Assembly: GCA_020726505.1 (NCBI GenBank)
Contig: JAHLEZ010000007.1
Span: 1,488,001 to 1,552,000, forward strand
DNA length: 64,000 nucleotides
Direction: 5' to 3'
From: Leptodontidium sp. MPI-SDFR-AT-0119
Taxonomy: Eukaryota; Ascomycota; Leotiomycetes; Helotiales; Leptodontidiaceae
Position numbers and translations under genes: made by a program. Below the pieces are notes generated by a model that worked only from the letters and a program-made list of their open reading frames with translations, ran no database searches and was not told the DNA's origin. Of this stretch, positions 53,589 through 64,000 are shown piece by piece. Position 1 is the stretch's first letter. Each line of letters starts with the position of its first letter.

Positions 53589-53885
53589 ATCGTCAGCGTA
53601 GCCCCGCCACACCACCTCCAACCACCCCCCGTGGTAGTCAGTGGAAAAGGTTAGACGTTTAGATTACCTTAGACGTTTCCGGCGTATTTCTGAGAAAATG
53701 GGCGTATTTCTGAGTTTTCCTTGGCAAACTCGAAGATTGGCTGGGGCTCACTTTTAAGGCCCATTTCCGCTCGCTAACAAATTTTGGTGGGGAAAAAACG
53801 TCTAAGGTATTCCAGACGTCTAACCTTTTCCACTGACTACCACGGGGGGTGGTTGGAGGTAGTGTGGGGGGGCTACGCTGACGAT
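53589..53885. mobile_element. 297-bp MITE, Tc1/mariner-like, TA target duplication
   Basis: The left end starts ATCGTCAGCGTAGCCCC and the right end is its inverted copy (GGGGCTACGCTGACGAT). The inverted match extends about 88 bp, through ACCACCCCCCGTGGTAGTC and GTGGAAAAGGTTAGACGT, with only about five mismatches by hand alignment. Both ends are flanked by TA (53587-53588 and 53886-53887), the target site of Tc1/mariner elements. The interior has a GCGTATTTCTGAG direct repeat and no transposase. It is therefore a non-autonomous element. It sits inside a kinase reading frame: removing it and one TA restores GGT TAT GGA. Confidence 0.92.
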
Positions 53886-53887
53886 TA

Positions 53888-56844
53888 ACCCGATAAGACT
53901 TCGGTGCCCAGTCTGAGTTCCCCTGTGCACTTAAGGGCGGAGGCGCTAGATTATCCATATCATGAACGCCAGTGCGAGGGAGTGAGGCTACGCTAGCTAC
54001 CACTGTGCGCTGCAATGGCAGGGGATGGGAAAGAAAAGGAGAGCAGAATAGCAAGGTTTCAAGCGGTCAAGAGATAAGGAGTGAGCAGGGCTGAGAAATA
54101 ATATAATTAGAACGTCTGTGTCTGGATCGGAAGAGAAAGATCCAGATTCGGCACTTACCTGTGCAAAGCAACGCCTGTTTGGGACAGAGTGATGAATATC
54201 AGTTCAAGCAGAGAGTGTTGACAATTGAAACAAATGACGTTCATCCAGCCACCAATCTCGAAGGCCAATGCATGGAAGCCACACAGGGAATTTCTTCTTA
54301 TCTTGGCGGCGCCATCAGCCCGTGTCTGTCAACTGGACAAGCTTCGACCACGATGCAGTCATCCTCTCGGAAAGTTTAGAGGCCAATTGGATGTACGCCA
54401 GGGGCTCGTCGAATCGATACTACTGATGTCTCAAAAATTAAAAATATTCGCAAATCGGCCTGGGCTGGCCTGCCTTTCCGGGAAGGGGGGGTTGGGCTGA
54501 CGGATTATCAGGGGTAACGAGCCTCCTCGTTAAAGGCGGTCCACTCAAGATCCTGTCTTCTTAAGCCTCTTTTTGATGCCGCAGACTAGATTGAGAATTG
54601 AGACAATATTGATTTAATTCCCGATCTTCCACTTTCCATGTCCAGGTCCAGACGGCTTGCTGCTGGGTTGTTCTGGCTGACGGCAATCGACAGATAGGCT
54701 CTTCCGAAGAACTTACTTACTGAACGGAATTTCGAAAGGGACATCGGATGATGTGGACATGAGACTTGAGCTTGACCTCTTGTGACTGAAGCTCCCGTCC
54801 ATTGGATCGTTGGATCGCTGCAGGGACTTGCGATACAGTAGTTGACAACTTTGACAGCGCACATCGTTAGTTGCAAAACAAAAGTCTCATCCGCAAACAC
54901 GGGTTCCGTAAGGTTTCTGCTAGGCGAGCATGTTGACGCCTCCGTCAGTGCTTGATCCACCACTACTGCGGGAGAGGAACATCAATACATCGTTGTTCTG
55001 CGATGCAGATTAACAGGGGCTTTGGGGAAACTCAAATTTCAGACAGGAGTTCTAAGCTCATCGAGAATCGAGAAAGAAACGGGATATCTCACTGCTTTAT
55101 GTAGAAGTTTCCCTAATGAACAAATGGGTGGTTTGATTAGATACTAGGTTTCGATGCCGTGTTGCTTTTCTTGGGTGTTGGTGTTGACACCCCCTGATGC
55201 CGAGCCGATCCTTCGAGCCTTCGAAGACTTGGAAGCGGCCAAACAAAGCGCCGATATAAATGATGCGATTAGAGGGAGGGAATGGGGGTTGTGTTACAGT
55301 CCCACCAGCATGCATGCTGGTTCTGGATAGCGGGCCATTCATCTGCTGCTGGCATGGCATGGGCATCATGGTCCGTGGATGCATGCACTGGACTGGATGG
55401 AATTGGGTGGGAACACAGTACAGAATGCAGGTTTCCACGAAGTACACGAGGACAAGTTGCATCTCTGCCAACCATCCATCCTCCATCCTCCTACCACATG
55501 TTTGCCACACGACTGGACGATCGAGGACCGAGTAAGTACTTTGTACTTCTTTGTACTTGTATCCAGGCAATGATATATTTCTGGATCTCTAAGGGTGCTT
55601 TCGCCTCCTTTTACACTTTCGCCACAAGTTCACAAACCCCTCGTCTATTTCTTACTCATTTCATCACCTCCGATGCAAGTAAGACCCGTAAGACCCGCTG
55701 CCCTGTTCCTTATCAGTGACTTTGACCAGGATGAGTGCCAAATCCGACACCAAGAAAAGGAAAAAAAAACACGGCTCAGCCAGGCACCGTGCCATGGCAG
55801 CAGCCCACTAACTAACTGTTGGTGGGTAGGTGAGAAATGCTGCACCAACAGCAACACCACCTTTGCGCACACACAACCACAACCGCATCCACATCCAAAA
55901 CGCACCCAAATCAGTCCAACGTTACGATACGAGGCTATTCCTGTTCGAGGCCTTGTTTTACTGTGTCATGATTTGTCGCTAAGCCAGCCGCTGCTACACT
56001 ACTGCTTATTATTATCTCGGGCTGCCAATGCCAGACAGACAGGCCCAGCTTCAGCTGATGCCCCAGCACGGGAGGCACGGAGGAAAGAATCAAGCAATAA
56101 TTAATATGCATGCGCGAGCGCAGCGCCTCGTATCCCTCTGATTTGAACCCAAAGACCATCGAAGCCTCCCCAAGTACCGTGCCGTACGTACCATACATTC
56201 TTTTCCCCCTTTCTCTACCACTCTCCCTCCCACTCTTCGTCATCACTCACCAACAACACTTCCTTCTTCCGGCCCTCAACTACCCCTCCCCTCCACTCTC
56301 TTCTCCACGCCCACCTCCCAATTCCAGACATCCTCAGCTTTTCCAGATTCTTGGTACGCCAAGGTGCCAATCCCTCACTTGAACGGTCCCCATCCCTCTT
56401 CAAAGGTCAAGACGTTATCAGGTATGTAATAACAATTGATAGTTTTCCGTTGACTGCAGGCGTTGTCAAGTACGAGTTGGTAGTCGGTACGTACCTTTCT
56501 CAATAGAGTAACACTAACTCGCTCGTCCCAGACTATCGCCATCAATCTCCCCCTACTGGCTCAGCACCGGTCTTCCGCCATTGTCTAAACTAGACACCCG
56601 CAAGTCTCGCCGATCAATGCTCAGTGAGGCAGCCGCTCACAAGGGAGCCAATTAAAACAAGTGCGGCCTGAAATACATATTCCAAGGTCTTGCCGATTCA
56701 AGGCCCAGAAAAGCCTCAGCAGCCTAGATAAGAGCGGGTCAACCTTCAGCGTCAGAGCTGGGCACGCCGTTCAAATACCTACTACGCCCCCAGCGGTTCT
56801 CAAACACCTCCAGACTTCAATCTCAACATCAATCCGTCGCAGAC
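53888..56844. other. Gene-poor 3-kb region and leader of the 56845 gene
   Basis: No gene is supported between the kinase relic and 56845. The stretch 56180-56340 is strongly C/T-rich (CTCTACCACTCTCCCTCCC, CTCCCCTCCACTC), as in promoters of well-expressed fungal genes. Two likely leader introns follow: 56422-56459 (GTATGT..GACTGCAG, very short) and 56487-56531 (GTACGT, branch ACTAAC, CCCAG). The message start therefore probably lies about 500 bp upstream of the coding region. Confidence 0.45.
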
Positions 56845-57717
56845 ATGTCGATATTCTCGAAGCTCAAGGCCTCAAAAAAGGCTGCGAAGGATCACAAGGC
56901 AGCAGAGAAGCAGAAGGAACCCGCCGCTGTTGTCCCATACAAACATACTCCCACCCATGCTGCTGTTGATGCTCTCAGCGGAGCTCCCTCCAGTTGGTCG
57001 AGAGATGATCGGTCCAAGATCAAGGCTCAGCACAAGAGAAGGAGCGAGATGGTCATGACCAGAACTCCAAGTTCTCTATCAACGATATCCTACATGAACT
57101 CGGCCGCTGGTCCCAGCTCGCAAGCACCTCCTCTTCCTCGGAACTCCAGTTACAACAGCTTCAACCCAACTTGGTTCGATAAGATGGATGGCACAAATGA
57201 TACTAAGCAAAATAGATACAGACCTCAACGAGGCCACTCATACCACGATTCTGGCCTTGGACCAAGCCCGTTGGGAAGTAATATTCAATCCGAAGGTACA
57301 TCCTCCACAAACCTGCAACAGGCATCACTTTCTCTCACCGAATTCCAAGCACAGCTCGACAATCGACTGACTTCATCTGTAGACGCCTCTCCGGTTGTCA
57401 GCTCTGGTACTAGCACCAACTCGAACAATTCTTCTGATGGCCTTGAGATTGCCGGCCCTTCTACCCAGAGACCAGCTGCTACAGGCCAACCAGCAAAGAC
57501 CGAAATACCTCAAGGAACTGTCTTTGCCGAGCAAGATATCTTTGATCGTCTTCACACCAGCACAGCGAGGAAATTAGGCGAAGCACCCCTTTACGATAGC
57601 CCGCCAGGACCAAAACCCAGAACGCCAACCAAAGCCGCGCCAGTGGTAGAACAGAAGCAGAAGAAGCAAAGATGGAGTCTTCTCGGAAAGAAGAACACCT
57701 CTGCTGTCTCGTCGTGA
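56845..57717 (+). CDS. Disordered fungal protein of unknown function, 290 aa
   Basis: Single-exon gene with a genuine ATG (GACATGTCG). The N-terminus MSIFSKLKASKKAAKDHKAA is basic and Lys-rich. The middle is dominated by Ser, Asn, Pro and Thr and is probably disordered, with short islands: VPYKHTPTHAAVDALSGAPS, NSFNPTWFDKMD, and, near the C-terminus, AEQDIFDRLHTSTARKLGEA. The tail is again basic (KQKKQRWSLLGKK). I have the impression of a Pezizomycotina-specific family but cannot name it or its function. The promoter is long, pyrimidine-rich and likely spliced in the leader, which suggests regulated or strong expression. Confidence 0.7.
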   Translation: MSIFSKLKASKKAAKDHKAAEKQKEPAAVVPYKHTPTHAAVDALSGAPSSWSRDDRSKIKAQHKRRSEMVMTRTPSSLSTISYMNSAAGPSSQAPPLPRNSSYNSFNPTWFDKMDGTNDTKQNRYRPQRGHSYHDSGLGPSPLGSNIQSEGTSSTNLQQASLSLTEFQAQLDNRLTSSVDASPVVSSGTSTNSNNSSDGLEIAGPSTQRPAATGQPAKTEIPQGTVFAEQDIFDRLHTSTARKLGEAPLYDSPPGPKPRTPTKAAPVVEQKQKKQRWSLLGKKNTSAVSS

Positions 57718-59911
57718 TCCCTCGATGCAGGAACCCTATCTTTTTTGGGCATATGATCCATGTAATTCCGGTAGGGTGCGTCATGCAGGTGTTTGGAATA
57801 CCGAAATAGGGAGAAACCATGCGGAAGCCGGGAGCACGCATATTTGCACATCATATTTTCTGCCTGCATACAACTTTTGCTTTTTCACCTGCGCATATCG
57901 AAATTCCTCAACGCAACACCTCGTCGTTTCCACCAACACCTATTACAACCCGATAATTTTCCTTTGTCTCATCACAGTGCTTTCGGAGTCCTTGCTCAAG
58001 CGAATTCTTCCTTTTTTGTCCTTTCCTCGAGAACTAAGCGCCACGAAATTTCTGACCGGTCTCATGGGGAACACGCTGTTCCACAACCACCACCCACTTT
58101 GTGTATCGAAAGGGAGGAGGAGTCCAATTGCGTCACAAGCCGGCATCGGACGAGTACAAGGAAGAAAAATTCAGAAGATGGGACGGCTTTTGACATTGTT
58201 ACATTTTGCGATAGAGTTACTTTAGATGGCTAGACTACAGTACAAATGGTTTTTGTGCTCTTTTTTTGGATTGGATTGGATTGGCCGTTTTCGATTCTGA
58301 TTCTGGGGAAGGGCAATACACGATGTCACGCGTGGAATTGGCTGTCTGGATAGACAAAAGGGGGAAGCTCGGATCTGGACTTGGACTTGAATCGGTATTG
58401 GATATTATGATGGCTGCTTGACAGGAAGGTCATTCCGGTTGCGGTATTGCGGTACACGAGAGAGTGCGAGAGTGGTCACTACTTGTGCATATACACCCCC
58501 ACGCAGACAGGATAAATATCGAAATAGGTGTCTGATCTACATCAGTGCCATGACATGATCTTCATGCCGTGCTCATTCCTCTGCGTCAATCTGTCAATCG
58601 ATCTTGTCTTTCAACTTCTACCAACTGGCTGCAGGTACCTTGCATAATCCTCAATCGGATGGTTTGGTAGTACCACAGACAGGTAGCTCGGTGTCAGGAT
58701 TTCAGATCTCCCATCCCCCACAATCTGATCTGACAATATGCATGCAATGCATTTGTTTTTTCCCCTTGCATGCCAAGCCAATCCTCCTCCTCCCGACACA
58801 GTCAGTCAGGTAAGCAGTAAGCAGTAACTTAACCGTTTTACAGACTTACGCAATACACATCAACAGAGCCATATATCATATCGTGTAAAAGGTTTCAACA
58901 CCAGACCCAGTTTACCCTTTTTAGCTCGCTCGCTCGCTCGCTCGCGTGCAATATTGCATGTTCGTACGTGTACCAGTAACCTGCCGGACAGACTACAGTA
59001 CTCATACCAGTCAGTCAGGGAAAGAAAGGTCTTGGCACACCCCGGCGAACCAAGTGTTGTGGAATGTAGGAGGTGGTACAGTTCTGTCAGTGAGTGTGGA
59101 GCACAAAACTGTAGGGGTGTATGGTGAGTAGTGAGTGAGTGCGACTTGGGCTTTGTAAGACCTTTGATGTTATTTTGGCTGTATACTTTGAGACTGGTTG
59201 CTTCTCCTGCTTCGCCTTGGACTGGAAAGAGGGATGGATGACTACCAGATATCCTCATCTATCTATCTCAACAGGAGGAAAGTCGGAGCGATGTCTTTCC
59301 TTTTCTTGGAGCTGACCATTATACCAAACCAAGACTGGCTCGATTCTGTCTTCATTCTCTTCACTCTGTATTTTATTTTCCCCCCGGGAGGAAGATCTGA
59401 GATCTGAGATTAGGATCGAGATTTCTTCTGGTGTACCAGATACTACTACCTTCTTTGGTATGCACCGTAGAGGTCTAGAAGCTTGTGGGTCGTCCTGGAC
59501 GTTGATATTTCCATGGGGGCCTGTCACGTGCAAGGTCTTGATGGCACTAGATGGATCACTTACCCTCTGCAAGTGGAGAGTTTGCACAACTCCACTGTGG
59601 TTGTATCGTTCAGATCGGTTTCTTTGATCAGAACGGATCTGAACAGTTTGTGTACTGCGTGGGGTTCTTTTCACCCGTTTGTGTTCCCCGTCGTGATGGT
59701 TTTACGGAAGCTTCTTCAGACTTTAATTTTTTGTGGTTGGGGAACGTCATGGTCCTGTTACTATGCGACGGTTCAGTGAAGAGTTCTCTTCTTTATAATG
59801 ATGGAGAATAGCGTCGTCTTCTAATTGCCTGGTCTTGCATGGTGTTTTTTTTTTTTTTTTTTTGAAAATATGCAAGTGACGTAGGTTGCAGGACAAGTGA
59901 GCAGTAACGGG
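57718..59911. other. Gene-poor 2.2-kb region with simple repeats
   Basis: Contains a (CTCG)5 stretch at 58924-58945 and a T19 run at 59845-59863, plus duplicated short words (GATCTGAGATCTGAGAT near 59396). ORFs on both strands are short, and those examined have no ATG start or domain. It is likely long 3' and 5' flanking sequence. Confidence 0.45.
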
Positions 59912-61325
59912 TCATAGAGAACGGAGCAGACGGACAGGGCAGCATCTGTTTCGGCCCTTCGTCAAGTTGCAGATACAGTACTTGCCTCTGGGATCATTTT
60001 TCAAAGCAGTAGCTCGTTCAAGAGTTGACAGTCCAATTTTGGAGACGTCGCGCTTACCAGTATCCGTGAAGAACTTTTCACCCGATCTACCCGAATGCAA
60101 CAGCGTTTGCGGAGGTGGTCCAAGCAATGCAATCATCTGAGCAAGGTGCGCTCGGCTGCGGTACGTCTGATGTTCTGGGTCATGTCCTGTAAACAGGTGG
60201 CCACCTTGGAAAAGATCCCAGATCTGTTAAAACGACACAAAGGTGGGTCAGCTCTTGTGTCTGCGAATGTTCATTTTCGGTTTGAGTCCTTACCATGCAA
60301 CCGGTGTTCCATATATCGATCTGATACGACCACGGCGCTTCGATGATGACCTCGGGTGCTCTGTAAATATCGGGCTGTACGTCCTCTAGATGCTCAGTGT
60401 CCCCGACAACGGCTGAGCCAAAATCACAGAGTACCGGGGCACCCCAGGTCTTCGGTATCTGGAGCTCGCGTGACAGATAGATGGTTCGTCCGTTCACCGT
60501 CTTTCGAGGAGATGGGTCAACCAGCTCTTGCTCCTCGAATGCGGTGAAAACCGAATCGTCTTCAATGCCAAACATAATATTGTCGGCTTTAATATCTACT
60601 CCGTAGCAGCTCAGTGCCGTTCTTGGTAGGTGGATTCTTTAGAGAGAGAAAGGAAGGAATAGAGTATCTCCCCTCGTACGTACCTGTGTGGATGATTTGG
60701 CACTCTGTGTGCAGAAAATCTAAAGCAAGGAAGAGACGACGTAGGACGAAGGCCAGGACCGGCGCGGGTAGTCTCCTGACCGGGTTACGGTGAAGGAAAG
60801 TCAAGACGCTCTCCCACAGTGGAGGATGCACCAGGCATTGGTGGGACCCGTCTGGTCCAGCAACATTGAACGAGTCCAGAAGTTCCCTGACGGCGCCGCG
60901 ACCTGGATGCTTTGACGAAGACCCGGAAATGCGATTGTACATCGAGAGCTCATGATTTAGCTGCTCGCCCAGAGACTCGGAGTGTACAAAAAGCTTCAGC
61001 GACACATGCCGGCGACCTCTACACTCGTGTTAGTAGAGCGTCGCATGTAGCAAAGCTGATGAGTAGACATGATAACCGCTTACTCTAGGTCGCGTGCCAA
61101 CCAAACAGTCGAGCTAGCTCCAAAGCCCAGCTTGCCCACAATCTGATAGCGATCCTTGAGGACTTGGCCGATAATGACAGGGTAGTAGCGCGATGCTCTA
61201 TAGTCGGGAAAGAGCTCCTCTTCTATCCTCTCACCCAATGGGATCTGTGTGAAATTGGAGTTGGGGAAGGTGAGAGGCTTCCATGTTCGGCCAGGCCAGG
61301 GCAATCGCCGAAAAAGAGACGTCAT
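59912..61325 (-). CDS. SRPK-like protein kinase, C-terminally truncated
   Basis: Serine/threonine kinase of the SR-protein kinase type common in filamentous fungi. Exons 61084-61325, 60684-61018, 60294-60595 and 59912-60223 join in phase to 396 aa. Motifs are YYPVIIGQVLKDRYQIVGKL, GFGASSTVWLARD, VSLKLF (ATP lysine), HTDIKADNIMF (catalytic Asp), VLCDFGSAVVGD and YRAPEVIIEAPW, so the catalytic core is intact. After HLAQMIALLGPPPQTL and a trace of the next segment (STLERATAL) the conserved FMRKML-type helices are missing and the frame ends in a Cys/Arg-rich tail (CCPVRLLRSL). A start at 61520 would add an N-terminus. It may be a truncated or decaying paralogue. Confidence 0.7.
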
Positions 61326-62087
61326 GTGAGAAGGTATTCCAGGCGGGAAAACGAACGAAGATAAGGTCGTAAGTTGGTGCGCGTTTGATGGAGCTTGGTG
61401 GAGGAGAGGGCCACGGTGTGTGAACGAACTGAACGGAGTAGAGAGAATTGTATGTAGATGGTTGGAGTGGCTGGAAACCCTTGAGAGTGATGGGTGGGGC
61501 GCACAGACAACAAGGAACATCAATTTTGGCCCATCCTCGATTGGTGTGCGGTGCACCGTCTTCTTTCTAGTTTTTGCAATGAATTACAATTTCTTTTACG
61601 CCTTTGAGGATTTTAGCCGATATATGGGACGTTGTATGATAGGATATGTCATGTTTTTTGTCTTGCACCTGCTGGCCTCATATCACTTCCTCGTACTTGA
61701 GGTTGATTGGCACGCCTCGCTCGGACCTGTTGTTTACGTTGGCATTAAGCGAGAATGCGACTGCACTTTCTTGAGCGATGCAAACTGGCTTGAACAATGA
61801 TTGGGATCAGAAAGCTCCATTGTAGCGGGCGGTATTCCGTAAATAAATACAATTCATTGCTCGTTCACAGGTTGGCATTGCTCTATAAATCATGGTCCAA
61901 CCAGCTCTATGAGGTTCTCGAATTCGGTTTTTATTTTGCGTGAGTGGCATCAAACAGTTTAACGTCTATACACCTCTCAACCTACCATGCTGCCTTGGCT
62001 CAAGTCAAAGGCGTGTATGTGCCATTTCTCAAGAGGAATGATGTCCATCAAAACCACTGAAGCCTCCCAATTTCCCCTTAGCCCCTT
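61326..62087. other. Intergenic, no gene seen
   Basis: About 760 bp between two minus-strand genes. It should hold the kinase promoter and the dehydrogenase terminator. A plus-strand ORF at 61420-61800 overlaps the kinase leader and ends in a hydrophobic run; I see no reason to call it a gene. Confidence 0.4.
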
Positions 62088-63422
62088 TCACAAGCTTTTC
62101 TTCTCATCTAAAAGTCCCAATTCAGCTTGATGCCTAAGAGCCCATTCAACAGCCGATTTCAACGCCTCATCCGTCGAAACTTTAGGAGAGTATCCCAATC
62201 TGTCCTTTGCTTTGCTGACATCGAAAGTTCGATTCAAGCAAACCCACTCCAACCTACGTCTTCTGATTACCTGCTAATTATTAGTTCTGATCCAGACACC
62301 GAGAACATCAGACGACATTACCTTTGGTTGTTTATACCCAAACGAGAATATCAAATAGATCCACTCAAGGATGAACGCAAGAGTCATAATAACAGAAGCA
62401 GAGATGATCTTGACATCCTCAATTTTCTGGACGAAACCAGCGTGGGCCCACATCTTTCGACGGAGGGTCCAGTAGGACATTGGGTTGTCATCCGTGACAA
62501 AGAAAGCTTCTCCGTCGACTTCTGGTGCGTTGGGGTCGGCGATACCAGCAAGGAGGGCGTTCATAGCTAGTATGTGAGCATGGGCTGCGTTCTCGACCTG
62601 GGTTCGGTCAGCATAATCAATATTTCAGAGGGTTGTAGTTACATACAGCGAGAAAATCCGAGTGCTTTGAGCCATCGCCGATCTGAAGGCGGGTTTCACC
62701 AAGACGCAGAGCCTCCATAGCTGGCCATGTAAGCGTCATATCTCCAACGCCGTACATCCCACCGATTCGGAGACAGCAAGTGCGTAATCCACGTTTCTTA
62801 GCGGGACTTCGATTATTGGCGAGGAGGACCTTTGTGATATTAATACCAAAGTATTTAAACACATCGAAAATAAAATCATGAATAGTGGAAAGGGGCTTAC
62901 CAAAGTATCAGCAATACCCTTCGTACCGGAATACGGATCGAATCTACTAATGTTGATCTGCACTTCAGAAACAACTGCATCTTCAACCGCCATGTATGAT
63001 TCCTTCCGCTGGAGAATCGCAGCCGAGGATGTGTAAACAAATACCTCAACGGACACTTCGTCTCTTGCGCACTCTAGCAAGTTGTCCGTCCCTTCCACGT
63101 TCACCTTTGTGAATAATTCCACATCGTCAGCATCGGTTGTTGGACACACGCCTGGGAGAGCAGAGGCCGTGTGGATGATGACTTGGGGTTTGATGATCGA
63201 GATGAGTTTTTGCAGGCGTGAAAGGGAGATTATTGAGCAGGTGTGGTAGGCGACACCCGCGTGGGGGTTTATGGGAGTGTTGAGGTCGATGACTGAGATT
63301 TTGGGAGGTGGGAAGGCTTTGGCTTGGTGGAGGAGGGAGTGGACAATTTGCTGGCCCAGGAAACCGCAGCCGCCAACCACGAGGATCGATCTGGGTGCTA
63401 GAGGGGCAGGATGTTGAGCCAT
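62088..63422 (-). CDS. 3-beta-hydroxysteroid / sterol-4-alpha-carboxylate dehydrogenase (ERG26-like)
   Basis: Short-chain NAD(P)-dependent dehydrogenase of the 3-beta-HSD family; ERG26 members oxidise and decarboxylate C4-carboxysterols in ergosterol synthesis. Exons 62901-63422, 62647-62829, 62322-62597 and 62088-62270 each contain whole codons and give 387 aa. The Rossmann motif is VVGGCGFLGQQIV, the catalytic pair lies in DPYSGTKGIAD (YxxxK), and LRIGGMYGVGD follows. A membrane-like segment, VIMTLAFILEWIYLIFSFGY, lies near the C-terminus, as in Erg26-type proteins, then RTFDVSKAKDRLGYSP. It could be a paralogue rather than the core ERG26, since a fungal genome often has several. Confidence 0.85.
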
Positions 63423-63526
63423 CTTGAATCTCGAAGGCGGTGTTTAAGTCGTGCTGCAGATTTGAGACTAAGCGCGCCGATATTGAGAAATAAGTCGACC
63501 GAGGAGTGGGATGTTGTGAGGAGGCG

Positions 63527-63761
63527 ATGGCCAAAGGGGAGAAATTGCTGCTGCTTCGAAAATTACAACTGCGCATATATGAGAACAACGAATGGACGCC
63601 GCTTGAACCTGTTAATATCGGTTCTTTCTTTGATACGGAGAATGTAAGAGATTCATTCCAGCTCGGCGATTCACTTTGTTCTCGAAATTGAATTCGAAAC
63701 ACTCAAACATACCTAGGCACTGAATCGAATTCTTAGGGCAACATTAGTTTATACAGTATGA
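63527..63761 (+). CDS. Possible small gene, 53 aa (weak)
   Basis: An ATG at 63527 opens MAKGEKLLLLRKLQLRIYEN with coding-like composition. A donor at 63644 (GTAAGA) and an acceptor ending CCTAG at 63716 would extend it by ALNRILRATLVYTV to a TGA at 63761. Unspliced it ends sooner, at 63691. The distance to the divergent dehydrogenase start is only about 100 bp, which is tight. I do not recognise it. Confidence 0.22.
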
Positions 63762-64000
63762 TTTTGTGTATAAGTATTTTGATTAAATGGGAAGTATTGC
63801 TGTTACAGGCTAAATTGCTTTTTGAGGTGACATGAAGAAAAAGGAAAGGTGATCGGCGTGTCGACCATGTTCGTTTCAAATATCTCCCCAAAGTAATTTT
63901 TCGGTGAATCGGCCTTTTTTTTTCAGACTAAATGAAGTCAATGGCATCCAAAGAAATGCCTGGGCTGAGGAATTCGGTGCCGGTGCTTCCACTGATGACA
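63762..64000. other. Right window edge, no gene seen
   Basis: AT-rich sequence with T9 near 63917 and nothing recognisable. Confidence 0.4.

Noticed and set aside
54586..54963. Minus-strand ORF of 125 codons
   Set aside because: No convincing start context, no domain, low-complexity composition and no splice continuation.
55097..55570. Overlapping ORFs on both strands around 55.1-55.7 kb
   Set aside because: They overlap each other in several frames with no motif; typical of GC-balanced non-coding sequence.
59255..59674. Minus-strand ORF of 139 codons
   Set aside because: Starts at GTG rather than ATG and shows no family resemblance.
61420..61800. Plus-strand ORF ending in a hydrophobic run
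   Set aside because: Overlaps the SRPK leader on the opposite strand; no ATG context or homology to support it.

Overview
This window is nuclear DNA of a filamentous ascomycete (Pezizomycotina; a leotiomycete is my guess from the gene repertoire, not proven). Genes lie on both strands, carry short introns of about 45 to 130 nt with GT..AG ends and CTRAY-like branch points, and encode typical fungal housekeeping proteins. All exon joins below were worked out by hand from splice signals, reading phase and family conservation.

From 1 to 40 kb the window is mostly conserved core: the 3' end of an unidentified gene, ribosomal protein eL37, ELP6, a DHCR24-like FAD reductase, guanine deaminase, the phospholipase NTE1, eIF2-alpha (SUI2), inner-membrane protease IMP2, an MME1-type mitochondrial carrier, a large PPR protein, NCA2, a SEC4/Rab8 GTPase, a probable mitochondrial protein of unknown role, the AAA ATPase AFG2, ALG5, a tRNA-Arg(ACG), the PP4 subunit PSY2 and a TLDc-like protein. 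Four adjacent plus-strand genes (IMP2, MME1-like, PPR, NCA2; 15.5-24.5 kb) all point to mitochondria. A 239-bp repeat occurs at 2.5 kb and again at 21.9 kb, and its differences look like repeat-induced point mutation (RIP).

From 41 to 54 kb the content looks accessory and decaying. It holds an apparently intact AIM9-like aminoglycoside-phosphotransferase (APH) family gene, a truncated APH relic next to it, a second AIM9-like gene with one in-frame TAA, and a protein-kinase relic with an in-frame TGA. A 297-bp MITE with ~88-bp terminal inverted repeats and a TA target duplication splits the kinase relic. The core splicing helicase PRP2 sits inside this region and appears to lack one base near its N-terminus.

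From 54 to 64 kb genes are sparse: one disordered fungal protein with a long leader, an SRPK-like kinase that lacks its C-terminal lobe end, and a 3-beta-HSD/ERG26-type dehydrogenase. No CRISPR array, rRNA gene, autonomous transposase or secondary-metabolite cluster was seen.
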